64,000 nt of DNA. Source: Phycisphaerales bacterium (GTDB lineage Bacteria > Planctomycetota > Phycisphaerae > Phycisphaerales > UBA1924). Below are positions 50,813 through 59,791 of the stretch, one piece after another (the stretch's first letter is position 1; each line of letters begins with the position of its first letter). The DNA is taken from the NCBI GenBank assembly GCA_022072615.1, contig JAJVHS010000042.1, positions 1-64,000 on the forward strand, given 5' to 3'. The notes beneath the pieces were generated by a model. The model did no database searches and was not told the origin of the DNA. It saw nothing but the letters and a program-made list of their open reading frames with translations. The position numbers and the translations under genes are program-made.

Positions 50813-51634
50813 CTAGCGAACGGCGACGATGTACGCCAGGTGAACCGGGCAGACCTCGGGGTTGGTCGCCTTGCGGTAGATGCCGTTGCCGCCGCCGTTG
50901 TCGTCATCGCCCTCCCAGTAGACGATCGACTTCCGGAACCCCGTTTCCGCGAGGAGCTCGCGGATCTCGGGGATCTGCCACTGGCGCCACTTGTAGATGA
51001 AGGCGTCACGCATCTTCGTGCCGTCGGGGAACTCGAAGTGGATGCGGCAGTCAAAGTCGAACGTCACGGGCCCGAACCAGCGCTGCTCCCACAGGTACGT
51101 GAAGCCCCGGCAGCGCTTGCGATCGGTCTGGGCTCGCATGGCCTGCCAGCCGCCGTAATGGTCGAGGAAGAAGACGCCTTTGCTGTTCATCGACCCGTGC
51201 ACAACCTCGAAGTAGCGGCGCAGGTCGTCGCGGGTCTTGAAGATCCAGTAGCTGAAGTTCATCGCCAGGACGGCGTCGACGCGGGAAGTCTCCGGCCCGG
51301 GGTTCAGCACGTTGCGTTCCAGCAGCGTGACGCGGGAGCGCTGATCCGGCGTGAGCGGCGCAACGTGCCGTTTCCTGCCCCAGTCGAGGGTTTTCCGGTC
51401 AAGGTCTAGGCCCCAGGCGGTGTTCGCCGGGTTGCGCCGGACCCACGTCGCGCTGGTGTACCCGGTCCCGCAGAAATCCTCGCGGATGGCCTGGGGCGCG
51501 CGACCCCGCTCCTGCCGGTACACGCGGGTGACGAAGTCGAGGTCCGCGTCCGGGTTCTGCACGGCGGCCTCGTAGAGCTCGTGCTTGTCCGCGGTCCGGG
51601 CGGTGTAGCGGAGACGTGTGCGGGCCTTCGGCAT
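50813..51634 (-). CDS. Class I SAM-dependent methyltransferase
   Basis: This 273-residue enzyme starts at ATG 51634 (MPKARTRLRYTARTADKHEL). IREDFCGTGYTSATWVR is an aberrant but recognisable motif I, WGLDLDRKTLDWG the acidic loop, and VDAVLAMNFSYWIFKTRDDLRRYF the post-motif region. The later half (GVFFLDHYGGWQAM, FTYLWEQRWFGPVTFDF) is typical of small-molecule methyltransferases that act after a ring- or amine-binding lid. The target is unknown. It is divergent from the UDP-glucose dehydrogenase gene. Confidence 0.87.
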   Translation of the reverse strand: MPKARTRLRYTARTADKHELYEAAVQNPDADLDFVTRVYRQERGRAPQAIREDFCGTGYTSATWVRRNPANTAWGLDLDRKTLDWGRKRHVAPLTPDQRSRVTLLERNVLNPGPETSRVDAVLAMNFSYWIFKTRDDLRRYFEVVHGSMNSKGVFFLDHYGGWQAMRAQTDRKRCRGFTYLWEQRWFGPVTFDFDCRIHFEFPDGTKMRDAFIYKWRQWQIPEIRELLAETGFRKSIVYWEGDDDNGGGNGIYRKATNPEVCPVHLAYIVAVR

Positions 51635-51817
51635 AGGGCTCGGAGAATAGGCCGGGCCAGTTCCGCGACCGGACAACCGAGCGTCGCGAGGGACGGGAAC
51701 CAAGGCCCAGTCGCCGATGGCCGATGGAAGAGAAGAGCCTGCGGGCGGCGCGGAGGTCTATCCTCTCGTCCCCGCCGGGCTCGAAGGCGACCGGGCGGTT
51801 CGGAAAGGACGGGACAC

Positions 51818-53200
51818 ATGCGTCTGACGATGGTCGGTACGGGTTATGTGGGGCTGGTGACGGGCGTCTGCCTGGCGAATACCGGCAACACGGTGACGTG
51901 CCTGGATGTGGACCCGTCCAAGATCGAGAAGCTCAAGAAGAACATCTGCCCGATCTACGAGCCCGGGCTCACCGAGCTGATGGTCCACAACGCCCAGGCG
52001 GGCCGGCTGCTGTACACCCTCGACAAGACGGCGGCCTACCGCGACGCCGACTCGATCTTCATCTGCGTGGGAACGCCCAGCGACGAGCGCGGGCACACGG
52101 ACCTATCGTACGTGCTGGGCGCGGCCGACGACATCGCCGACGCGCTCAAGCAGCGCAAGGCGGGGTCCAAGCCGTGCGTGGTGGTCGTCAAGTCGACCGT
52201 GCCGGTGGGGACGACGCTGGAAGTCCAGAAGCGGATCCTGTCGAAGCTTGGGATGCCCCCGGAGGCGGCGCGGGCGCTGTTCCGGATCGCCGACAACCCG
52301 GAGTTCCTGAAGGAAGGCGACGCGGTCAACGACTTCAACAAGCCCGACCGCGTGGTGTGCGGCGTGGAGATCGGCCCCGACGGCAAGCTCGACGAGTTCT
52401 CGTCGCAGTTCTTCCGCGACGTGTACGACCCGTTCGTGCGCAACGGTCACCCGATCTACATCATGGACATCCTCTCCAGCGAGATGGTGAAGTACGCCAG
52501 CAACAACTTCCTGGCGACGAAGATCTCGTTCATCAACGAGATGGCGAACCTGTGCGAGGCGTACGGGGCGGACATCGCCAAGGTGCGCGAGGGGATGTGC
52601 GCCGACAAGCGGATCGGCAACCAGTTCCTGTACCCGGGGCTGGGGTACGGCGGGTCGTGCTTCCCCAAGGACACGCTCGCGTGCATCATGATGGGCGACA
52701 AGGCCGGCATGGAAGCGACGCTGAGCAAGGCGGTCCACCACGTGAACGCCCGGCAGCGCGAGCGGTTCTTCGACAAGATCCAGGGCCATTTCAAGGGGTC
52801 CGGCGGGCTGGCGGGCAAGACGCTGGCGTTCTGGGGACTCTCGTTCAAGCCACGGACCGACGACATCCGCGAGGCGCCGGCGCTGACGCTGATCCGCAAG
52901 TCGGTGGGCTTCGGCGCGACCGCGAAGGGCTTCGACCCGGTGGCGGCGGAGAACGCGGCCAAGGAGCTGGGCCCGGCGGCGAAGGTCGTGCCCGACATGT
53001 ACGAGGCCGCGACCGGCGCCGATGCCCTGGTGGTGTGCACGGACTGGGACGAGTTCAAGAGCCCGGACTGGGAGCGCCTGGCGTCGGTGATGAAGGGCAA
53101 GGTCATCTTCGACGGGCGGAACCTGTACCGCCCGCAGCAGATGCGGGACCTTGGCTTTGCGTATTACTCGGTGGGACGGGCGCCGGTGAAGGCTCGGTAA
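51818..53200 (+). CDS. ugd: UDP-glucose 6-dehydrogenase
   Basis: This 460-residue enzyme oxidises UDP-glucose to UDP-glucuronate in two NAD-dependent steps for polysaccharide synthesis. MVGTGYVGLVTG is the NAD-binding loop, FICVGTPSDE and VVKSTVPVGTT the next family blocks, and GYGGSCFPKD carries the catalytic Cys. The C-terminal UDP-binding domain contains FWGLSFKPRTDDIREAP. The frame is open upstream, but the ATG at 51818 behind GGAAAGGA gives the family length. No other nucleotide-sugar gene is adjacent. Confidence 0.95.
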   Translation: MRLTMVGTGYVGLVTGVCLANTGNTVTCLDVDPSKIEKLKKNICPIYEPGLTELMVHNAQAGRLLYTLDKTAAYRDADSIFICVGTPSDERGHTDLSYVLGAADDIADALKQRKAGSKPCVVVVKSTVPVGTTLEVQKRILSKLGMPPEAARALFRIADNPEFLKEGDAVNDFNKPDRVVCGVEIGPDGKLDEFSSQFFRDVYDPFVRNGHPIYIMDILSSEMVKYASNNFLATKISFINEMANLCEAYGADIAKVREGMCADKRIGNQFLYPGLGYGGSCFPKDTLACIMMGDKAGMEATLSKAVHHVNARQRERFFDKIQGHFKGSGGLAGKTLAFWGLSFKPRTDDIREAPALTLIRKSVGFGATAKGFDPVAAENAAKELGPAAKVVPDMYEAATGADALVVCTDWDEFKSPDWERLASVMKGKVIFDGRNLYRPQQMRDLGFAYYSVGRAPVKAR

Positions 53201-53204
53201 CAAC

Positions 53205-53546
53205 TCACGCCGGGCTCGTCGGCTCGATGACCACCGCTGTCCCGTAGCACAGGACTTCGGTCGCCGCGCCGCGCCCGCCGACGTCCGACGCGTCGTAGCG
53301 CAGGCCGACAATCGCGTTGGCCCCGACCGCTCGTGCGTGGTCGATGAGCAGTTCGTAGGCCTGCTGACGGGCCTGATCGCACATCTCGGTGTACGCACCG
53401 ATCCGCCCGCCGACGATCGACTTGAGACCGCCGACGATGCCCTGTGAAATCGTCGGTGCTCGGACGATGATGCCGCGGACCACGCCCCGGTACTCGCGGA
53501 TCCGGTACCCTTCGATCGTGAACGTTGTCGTGACCGGGATGCTCAT
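53205..53546 (-). CDS. YbjQ/UPF0145 family protein
   Basis: This 113-residue protein starts at ATG 53546 (MSIPVTTTFTIEGYRI). The family blocks are YRGVVRGIIVRAPTISQGIVGGLKSIVGG, MCDQARQQAYELLIDHARAVGANAIVGLRYD and a C-terminal EVLCYGTAVVIE. Members form a pentameric, putative heavy-metal-binding fold, but a physiological role is not established. It converges on ugd with only 4 bp between stops. Confidence 0.9.
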   Translation of the reverse strand: MSIPVTTTFTIEGYRIREYRGVVRGIIVRAPTISQGIVGGLKSIVGGRIGAYTEMCDQARQQAYELLIDHARAVGANAIVGLRYDASDVGGRGAATEVLCYGTAVVIEPTSPA

Positions 53547-53684
53547 GGTCGGATTCCCCTCCGCAAAGGCGGTGCCCGCCCGGGCGGGCATGATACCGCA
53601 ACGCGCAGGGACGGGCCGCTGGCGGCCAGGGCGTCACGCAAACCGGCAGGAGGCAGTCGCGCCCGCAACCGTGCGGGGGAACCC

Positions 53685-54281
53685 ATGAGCGAATCGTCCA
53701 CGGAATCGCCGCAGCACTCGAGCCTGGGCATCCCCGTGGTTCCTCCCCGGGTCCACGGGTCCCCGTCGGACCTGCCCGCGCCGCCGCTCGACGCGCTGAG
53801 CCCCGAGTTCGTGACCTTTGATGGGGATGTGCCCTTCTGGCGGCCGGGCGTCACGGACATCCTCCGGGGGATCGGGTGGTTCTGGCTGCTCCTGTTCCCG
53901 GCGCTGGCGCTGGTCGTGCTGATCCCGGCGTCGCCGCTGATCTTCTGGCGGGGCGGGCTGCTCGCGCAGTCCATCGGCTGGACGTACAAGCTGTGGATCC
54001 TGGCGGTGGGCGTCGTGATCACGATCGTGGTGCGGTCGGTGCGACGGGGTGTGCAGGTCCGCAAGGACCTGTTCTGCATCCACTGCGGATATTCGCTCGA
54101 CGGCCTGGCCGAGAGCGGGTCGTGCCCGGAGTGCGGGCGGCCCTATCTGCTCTCGGTCGCGAGGGAATACAAGAAAGACCCGGGCTTCTTTGTCACCCGG
54201 TACAAGGCGTCTCGAAAGGTGCCCGAGCACACGGTTTTCGCGGCCGGTACCGGCCCGACTCCGGGCGATGGGACGCGATAA
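53685..54281 (+). CDS. Membrane protein with C-terminal zinc ribbon
   Basis: This 198-residue protein has a Pro/Ser-rich N-terminal segment, two membrane helices (about 60-85 and 100-120), and then a zinc ribbon CIHCGYSLDGLAESGSCPECGRPY (CxxC...CxxC). The motif CxxCGYxLxGL followed by CPECG is, as I recall, widespread in planctomycete membrane proteins of unknown function. The C-terminal tail (about 160-198) is hydrophilic. The related proteins at 57811 and 58703 carry similar ribbons at the N-terminal side. Confidence 0.82.
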   Translation: MSESSTESPQHSSLGIPVVPPRVHGSPSDLPAPPLDALSPEFVTFDGDVPFWRPGVTDILRGIGWFWLLLFPALALVVLIPASPLIFWRGGLLAQSIGWTYKLWILAVGVVITIVVRSVRRGVQVRKDLFCIHCGYSLDGLAESGSCPECGRPYLLSVAREYKKDPGFFVTRYKASRKVPEHTVFAAGTGPTPGDGTR

Positions 54282-54351
54282 CAGGCACCGTTCTTCCGCG
54301 GGCGACCCGTCATTGCCGGGTTACCGGTTGACCCGGGAGACCCGGGAACCG

Positions 54352-54819
54352 ATGATGTCACCGGTGAACCGGGTCACGCTCATTTACACGCTGCTGGCGC
54401 TCGCGGCGTCGGTCATGATCGGCCGTGCGTGGGCAGGGCCCCGTGCCGACGCGGTCGCGCCCCCACCGATGGCCGACGGCTGCTGCGGGCCCTCGGGCTG
54501 CTGCTGCTGCGATTCATCCGGCGGCGCCCCCTGCGGCGACGACGGCGAGCTGTCGGCGGAAGCAGCGTGCAAGGTTCAGTTGACGTGCGGTTTGTGCGAG
54601 TGCGACGGCGGACCGCACGAGGATCCCGCGCCCGTGCCATGTCCGGCGCCACGCGTCAAGTGCCCGCTCGCGCCGATACGAGCCGCGGATTCGATCTGGT
54701 GGGCCGAGCAGTTCTTCAACCGAGCCGTGACCGGCGGAAGGATTGATCCGCTGGCTGCTCGGCTGGCCGAGCGACCTCCCGAGCCGTTGCTCGAAGTCCT
54801 GTGTACCCGGCTGGTCTAG
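54352..54819 (+). CDS. Cys-rich exported protein
   Basis: This 155-residue product begins with a hydrophobic signal or anchor (LIYTLLALAASVMIGRAWAG). The next 60 residues carry about 12 cysteines in clusters (CCGPSGCCCC, CGDD, CKVQLTCGLCEC), then PCPAPRVKC. The C-terminal part is a short helical segment. Such a cluster could bind metal, and it precedes an HMA-domain lipoprotein. No named family is recognised. A tandem ATG at 54355 is equally possible. Confidence 0.72.
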   Translation: MMSPVNRVTLIYTLLALAASVMIGRAWAGPRADAVAPPPMADGCCGPSGCCCCDSSGGAPCGDDGELSAEAACKVQLTCGLCECDGGPHEDPAPVPCPAPRVKCPLAPIRAADSIWWAEQFFNRAVTGGRIDPLAARLAERPPEPLLEVLCTRLV

Positions 54820-54949
54820 ACCGCGGAAGACCGACGGCCGCTCGCGCCCCTTTGGTGGCGAGCGAAATCCATCCAGTCTGAACTGCGCCGGTTGTCTTCC
54901 ATCCCTCGACACACGCCGAGCGATGCTCGGCCGTATACAGGAACTGATC

Positions 54950-55324
54950 ATGAACATTGTCTGGGCCTTTCTGGCCTCGCTGTCGTTGGTTGCCATCTCG
55001 GGGTGCGCCGCGTCCAAGGGCGCGTCCGAGGAGAACGCCGTCGTGCACACGGTGAGCGCCGAGGAGAAAGCGGCGACGCAGAGCAGGACGCCCATCAAGG
55101 CCGATTCCGCGGTTCTCTACGTCAACGGGCTGGGCTGCCCGCTATGCGCCACCAACATCGACAAGCAGTTGCTGCGGGTGGATGGCGTCGAAACGGCGAC
55201 CGTCAATCTGGGCGACGGCACCGTGGTGATCACGCTGGCCGGCAAGGCCAGGCCTTCGCCGTACGACCTGTCGGAGTCGGTGCTCGACGCAGGTTTCACA
55301 CTGATGAAGATCGAGACCCGCTAA
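54950..55324 (+). CDS. HMA-domain lipoprotein (metal-binding)
   Basis: This 124-residue protein starts at ATG 54950 after AGGA. A lipoprotein signal (SLSLVAISGCAAS) sets the lipobox at Cys28 or so. Residues about 60-124 are a heavy-metal-associated domain with LYVNGLGCPLCATNIDKQL, i.e. the CxxC site (GCPLC), and the characteristic VDGVETATVNLGDGTVVI strand. It would bind a soft metal such as copper in the periplasm. It sits between the Cys-rich gene and an outer-membrane-type gene. All three look like one unit. Confidence 0.85.
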   Translation: MNIVWAFLASLSLVAISGCAASKGASEENAVVHTVSAEEKAATQSRTPIKADSAVLYVNGLGCPLCATNIDKQLLRVDGVETATVNLGDGTVVITLAGKARPSPYDLSESVLDAGFTLMKIETR

Positions 55325-55347
55325 CCCCGCCACCGAGGACGCCATCC

Positions 55348-56193
55348 ATGAACCGACCGACAAGCGCGGCGGTCGCCGCGCTGCTGTTGCCCGCTGGCGT
55401 CGCCAGCGCCCAGGAAGCCATGTACACCGAGGCCGCGACGATGCCCTCACCCGGTACCGTCGTGGTTCGCGAGCAGCTCCACTACACGAAGTTTGGGTAC
55501 CACCCCGAGCGAGGAACCAGGACCACCGAGGAGATCGAGTGGGAGTCGATGGTCTATGTGGGCGTGGCCCGAGCTTGGTCGCTCCGACTGACGCTGCCGG
55601 CGGTCTGGCGGACCGACGAGTTCCCCGACTCCACGGGCAGGGAGAACGACTCGGACCACGGCGTCGAGGATTTCGACCTGCAGTTCAAGTGGCGGGTGTA
55701 CCAGTCCGACACCGGCGGCGTCAACACGTTCCGCGCGGCGCTGCTCGGCGGCGCCGAGATCGCCAGCGGCGACGACAGCGACTTCTCGAGCAAAAGCGTC
55801 AACCCGTACATCGGTGGCGTCGTGACGAAGGTGTCGGGCAGGCACGGCTTCAACCAGGACCTGATCTACCAGTTCAACACCGGCGGCGACAAAGCGGACA
55901 ATTTCGGCGGCGGAGGACCGGATGATGCGCTGTACTTCAACTCGGCGTACCTGTACCGGATCGCGCCGGCTCAGTACACGGCGGATTCCACCGGCGCGTG
56001 GTACGTGACGGCCGAGATGAACGGCCTGTACGAGACCGGCGGCGACACCGAGCTGCGCTTCGCGCCAGGCCTCATGTACGAGGGGCGCACGTTCGGCTTT
56101 GAGATCATGGCCCAGCTCCCGCTGTGGCACGATCTGGACGAGCGTGCTGAGCTCGACCTGTCGATCGGGGTGGGAATCCGGCTCCTTTTCTAG
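55348..56193 (+). CDS. Predicted outer-membrane beta-barrel protein
   Basis: This 281-residue protein starts at ATG 55348. A signal peptide (about 1-21, AAVAALLLPAGVASA) precedes alternating polar/hydrophobic strands: VVVREQLHYTKFGY, SLRLTLPAVWRTDEF, DLQFKWRVYQ, TFRAALLGGAEIASGD, FGFEIMAQLPLW, and a terminal strand ending GIRLLF. A terminal aromatic residue fits Bam-dependent barrels. It resembles transporter-like proteins in metal-efflux neighbourhoods. It follows the HMA lipoprotein by 23 bp, which supports a shared role in metal handling. Confidence 0.78.
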   Translation: MNRPTSAAVAALLLPAGVASAQEAMYTEAATMPSPGTVVVREQLHYTKFGYHPERGTRTTEEIEWESMVYVGVARAWSLRLTLPAVWRTDEFPDSTGRENDSDHGVEDFDLQFKWRVYQSDTGGVNTFRAALLGGAEIASGDDSDFSSKSVNPYIGGVVTKVSGRHGFNQDLIYQFNTGGDKADNFGGGGPDDALYFNSAYLYRIAPAQYTADSTGAWYVTAEMNGLYETGGDTELRFAPGLMYEGRTFGFEIMAQLPLWHDLDERAELDLSIGVGIRLLF

Positions 56194-57095
56194 CGGGCCC
56201 CGGGCCGGCGGAAGAGCACCGCGAACTGGAGCGCGGTCGCGATCGCGGTCATGGCGAAGATCACGACGCCGATGGCCGCCGCGTAGCCCAGGCGGCTCTG
56301 CTGAAACTCCCGGAACACCGACAGGTTCAGGACGACGGTCGCGTTGGTCTCGGTGCCGCTGGTCATGGCCCAGATGATGTCGAAGACCTGCAGCGCTCCG
56401 ATGACGCCGGTGACCAGCAGGAACGCCGTCATCGGTGCCACCTGCGGCCAGGTGATGTGACGCAGCACGCGCCAGCGGGAGGCCCCGTCCACCTGCGCGG
56501 CCTCGTACAGGTTCTCGCTGATGTTCTGCAGCGCGGCCAGGTACAGGACCATGCAGAACCCGACTGACCGCCACACCTGCACCGCGATCACCGACACCAT
56601 CGGCCATTCCAGCCACGCCAGCCATGCTCGGCCCCCGAATGTGAGCACCGGGCCGCCCTGGAGGAAGTCCGGCGGGTCGATCGAAACCGCCCGCAGCAGA
56701 CCCGGAACCAGCCCGCCGTGCGGGTCGAGCATCCACCGCCAGACAAAACCGATGGCGACGATCGAGACGACCGTGGGAAGGAAGAGCGCCGTGCGCACGA
56801 CCGTCTTGCCCGCAAACCACCGGGCGTGCACCGCGACCGAGAGCAGGAAGCCGGCGATGACCGTCAGCGGGACCGTGCCGACGGTGAACACCAGCGTGTT
56901 TCGCACCGCCGGGGTGAATCGCGGGTCGTCGACGAGGCCGCGGAAATTCGATAAGCCGACAAAACGCGGCGGACCCGACCCGGACCAGTGAAAGAGGCTC
57001 AGGCCCAGGCCGAGCACCGTGGGAAGCAGCGTAAAGACAAAGAGCACCGCGAGGGGGAAGGCAAGGAAGAGATAGGCATTGCGCCGCCCGGGCAT
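56190..57095 (-). CDS. ABC sugar-transporter permease (MalF/UgpA type)
   Basis: This 301-residue protein starts at ATG 57095 (MPGRRNAYLFLAFP). Six hydrophobic segments are present, and the EAA loop YEAAQVDGASRWRVLRHITWPQVAP (about 213-237) contacts the ATPase. This is the first (MalF-like) permease of a two-permease sugar ABC importer. In this window there is no second permease, binding protein or ATPase beside it, so it may be a fragment of a dispersed system. It converges on the outer-membrane gene, with a 4-bp overlap of the stop regions. Confidence 0.88.
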   Translation of the reverse strand: MPGRRNAYLFLAFPLAVLFVFTLLPTVLGLGLSLFHWSGSGPPRFVGLSNFRGLVDDPRFTPAVRNTLVFTVGTVPLTVIAGFLLSVAVHARWFAGKTVVRTALFLPTVVSIVAIGFVWRWMLDPHGGLVPGLLRAVSIDPPDFLQGGPVLTFGGRAWLAWLEWPMVSVIAVQVWRSVGFCMVLYLAALQNISENLYEAAQVDGASRWRVLRHITWPQVAPMTAFLLVTGVIGALQVFDIIWAMTSGTETNATVVLNLSVFREFQQSRLGYAAAIGVVIFAMTAIATALQFAVLFRRPGAR

Positions 57096-57151
57096 GGTCC
57101 TGCGAGTGTACCGGCACCGCCGGCCGGGAGGCACGTGCCCGGCGCGAGCGA

Positions 57152-57763
57152 TCACCGCGCCGGGGCGTGCATGGCGAGCTTGTCCTGCAGGCGCTGCTTC
57201 ACCGCGGGCCATTCTGAATCGATGATGCTGTAGAACACCGAGTCGCGGATGTAGCCGTCCCACATGATGCGGTGGCGCCTGAAGACGCCCTCTTTCACGC
57301 CGCCGATCCTCTCGATCGCGGCCTGGGAAGCGAGGTTGCGCAGGTCACACCGCAGTTGCACGCGGATGCAGCCCATCGTCTCGAAGGCGTACCCCAGCAG
57401 CAGCAGCTTGCACTCGGTGTTGATCGACGTGCGCTGCACGCGGCGCGAGTACCACGTCCAGCCGATCTCGAGGGCCCGGTTGGCGGGGTTGATCTCGAGG
57501 TAGCGGGTGGACCCGCACGGGCGGCCGGAAGAAAGGTCGATGACCGCGAAGGGATACGCGGCGGGGTCCTTGAGGGCGGCGTCGGTCACCGCTCGCATCT
57601 GGTCGACCGTGGTCGGGGTCGCGGCCGGCATGTACCGCCACAGCAGCGGATCATCCACGGCCTCGAGCAGACCTTGCGTGTGATCAACGGTGAGCCGTTC
57701 CAGTCGTGTTCGCCCGCCCGGGAGTTGCAACCCCGGCGCGAGCCCCTCGGTAGACATTGCCAT
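57152..57763 (-). CDS. GNAT acetyltransferase (RimJ/RimL type)
   Basis: This 203-residue protein has the GNAT fold of N-terminal or amino-sugar acetyltransferases. RTRLERLTVDHTQGLLEAV is the usual opening, and TRYLEINPANRALEIGWTWYSRRVQRTSIN corresponds to the acetyl-CoA-binding strand-loop, although the Q/RxxGxG/A is replaced by RRVQRTSIN. CIRVQLRCDLRNLASQAAIERIGGVKEG is the typical RimJ/RimL end. The substrate is unknown. A start at 57757 is also possible. Confidence 0.88.
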   Translation of the reverse strand: MAMSTEGLAPGLQLPGGRTRLERLTVDHTQGLLEAVDDPLLWRYMPAATPTTVDQMRAVTDAALKDPAAYPFAVIDLSSGRPCGSTRYLEINPANRALEIGWTWYSRRVQRTSINTECKLLLLGYAFETMGCIRVQLRCDLRNLASQAAIERIGGVKEGVFRRHRIMWDGYIRDSVFYSIIDSEWPAVKQRLQDKLAMHAPAR

Positions 57764-57810
57764 TCAGTATGCTACGTCCAAGTGGCCCATCGCCCGGTGA
57801 CCCAGGAGTC

Positions 57811-58662
57811 ATGACTCACGCGCCAGTTCCAAGGGTCTGCTGCATCTGCGGCTCGGACGCCGGAAGCACGCCGGCGTCGCGCGATGCCGGCGGGCAGGTG
57901 GTGTGCGTGCGTTGCAGCGCCCAGGGCCGTCGTCCGGCCCGACCGCAGGCCGCGCCCGTGGCGGCGGATGACGGCCCGGTGGAGGTCGAGGGGCTGACGC
58001 CGGAGCAGCTCGCAAGCCTTCAGAAGGCGGTGGAATCCCCGGTTCCGGCCCCCGCGATCCACCCGGCCGAGATGATCGCGACCAGCCGCAAGGCGGCTCG
58101 GTGCGCGGCGTGCGGGCATGACATTTCGACAACGGAGGGTGAGGTATGTCCCAAGTGCGGGAACCTGAGCCGACCGCGCTCGTCGCAGGCCCAGACGGCG
58201 GCCGCCAATGCGCGGCAGTACGCGGCGGACGATCGTGTTCGGAACCGGCGGACCATTGTGTACGCGTCCGCGGGGCTGGCGGTGACCGTCGGGCTGAGGC
58301 TTGCCCAGCGGAGCCCGGAGCTGCTCCTTGAGGACGCTCGGTACCTGGTGGTCGGGTCCGCGTGCGGGATGGCGGTGTACTACCTCTGCTGCCTGATTTT
58401 TATCGGGTTTGACCAGCCGCTGTGGGTGCAGCTTCTGCGGCTTCTCTCGGTATACCTGGTGCTCCTGGCGGTGCTGGGGGTCATCGTGGCGCTGCCGATG
58501 TCCGCCTGCATGACGCTGATCATCGCGCCGGCGGTCTTGGTGGTGCTGTATGTCATGCTGCTGAAGCGGGAGCTGGAGCTTGACCAGCTCGACGCCGGCA
58601 TCGTGGGAATAGTGTCGGGGGCGGCGGCGTTTGGGGGTATTGTCGCGTCCTATTACGTGTGA
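57811..58662 (+). CDS. Zinc-ribbon multi-pass membrane protein (paralogue 1)
   Basis: This 283-residue protein starts at ATG 57811 after AGGAG, although that spacing is very short. An N-terminal CCICGSDAG ... VVCVRC pair makes one zinc site (about 9-40). A second ribbon, CAACGHDIS ... CPKCGN, lies near 97-125. Four or five hydrophobic helices follow (about 150-275). The next gene has the same layout, so the pair arose by duplication. The function is unknown. Confidence 0.8.
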   Translation: MTHAPVPRVCCICGSDAGSTPASRDAGGQVVCVRCSAQGRRPARPQAAPVAADDGPVEVEGLTPEQLASLQKAVESPVPAPAIHPAEMIATSRKAARCAACGHDISTTEGEVCPKCGNLSRPRSSQAQTAAANARQYAADDRVRNRRTIVYASAGLAVTVGLRLAQRSPELLLEDARYLVVGSACGMAVYYLCCLIFIGFDQPLWVQLLRLLSVYLVLLAVLGVIVALPMSACMTLIIAPAVLVVLYVMLLKRELELDQLDAGIVGIVSGAAAFGGIVASYYV

Positions 58663-58702
58663 CGCACATGGCCGCGGTCCGCACCGTGGGGGAGGGGTTG
58701 AC

Positions 58703-59599
58703 ATGGCCGAGTCGGTGCCGGCGGGCAAGATCTGCATCGTCTGCAAGCAGGATTGTTCCAGGAAGCCGCGCACGAAGGACGCGCACGGGCGGTACATCTG
58801 CGGCCCGTGCGAGTCGGCCGCCGTCGCCCGGCGAAAGTCGCCGCAGACGGGGGTCGGCGAGGCTCCGCGGACTGCGGCGCCGGCGGTCGAGGAAGACGAG
58901 CCGTTCGAGCTCGAGGGCTTTGATCCGGCCGCGATGCAGGACCTGCTGAAGGTCGAGGCCGGCGCGGCCCCGGTCGGCCCGCCGCCGACCCTGACATTCG
59001 AGGAGCCGACCTCCGCCGACGTGGCGGAGCAGGGGCGCAAGTGCCCGAAGTGCGGTTACAACCTCCGGGGCCTGAAGGGCCGGACGTGCCCGGAATGCGG
59101 GGCGGAGGCCAGGTATAAGTCCGGGCGGACGCACGCGATGGAGTCGATCGAGGAGGAGCGGCGCACCACGGTCCGGATGGCATACATCCGCCCGATCTCC
59201 CTCGCCGTGGGGGGAGTCATCGCGTTGGCGGTGATCCGCGGCGCCCAGGGCCGGGGAGAGGACCTGCCGGGCGAACTCGTGCTGCTTGGGATCCGAGTCC
59301 CGGTCGGGATCGTGGCGTACCTGATCTGCTGCGCGACGTTCCTGGGCTTCAACGCTCCGGTGCACCTGACGGCGCTGCGTCTGGCGGGGGTTTACGCCGT
59401 CATGGCGGCCCTGTGGGCGCTGGTGAGCGGGTTTCCGATCGGGCTTTTCCGGCTCGCGCTGCTGGCGGTGTACATCATCCTGCTGATGACCGAGCTCGAG
59501 CTTGACCGCGGGGACGCGATCATCATGGCGCTGCTGACGGGGGGCGTTTCCATCGGGATCACCATCCTGATCGTCGTGATGTTCCCCGGGCTGTTCTGA
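58703..59599 (+). CDS. Zinc-ribbon multi-pass membrane protein (paralogue 2)
   Basis: This 298-residue protein starts at ATG 58703 after GGAGGGG. CIVCKQDCS ... YICGPC forms the N-terminal zinc site. CPKCGYNLRGLKGRTCPECG forms the second, in the form also seen at 53685. Hydrophobic helices follow (about 160-290). It shares the two-ribbon layout, spacing and helical tail with the 57811 gene, ending ELELDRGDAIIMALL beside ELELDQLDAGIVGIV in its neighbour. Forty base pairs separate the two. Confidence 0.82.
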   Translation: MAESVPAGKICIVCKQDCSRKPRTKDAHGRYICGPCESAAVARRKSPQTGVGEAPRTAAPAVEEDEPFELEGFDPAAMQDLLKVEAGAAPVGPPPTLTFEEPTSADVAEQGRKCPKCGYNLRGLKGRTCPECGAEARYKSGRTHAMESIEEERRTTVRMAYIRPISLAVGGVIALAVIRGAQGRGEDLPGELVLLGIRVPVGIVAYLICCATFLGFNAPVHLTALRLAGVYAVMAALWALVSGFPIGLFRLALLAVYIILLMTELELDRGDAIIMALLTGGVSIGITILIVVMFPGLF

Positions 59600-59791
59600 C
59601 GCACCCAGGGGGAACTTGCCCCCCGGGGACTTCCGTTTCAGACGGAACAGACGGAACGACCGTTCGAGCGGGCCGTGGTCGCCTTTGCATGCTCACAAGT
59701 CATTCAAGGTCCGGGCCGATGACCTGTTCGCACCGACAGGGCTGTCGGTCACGCGAGCCTTCGCTCGTGTGCAAGCGAGCAGGGAGGCCGC

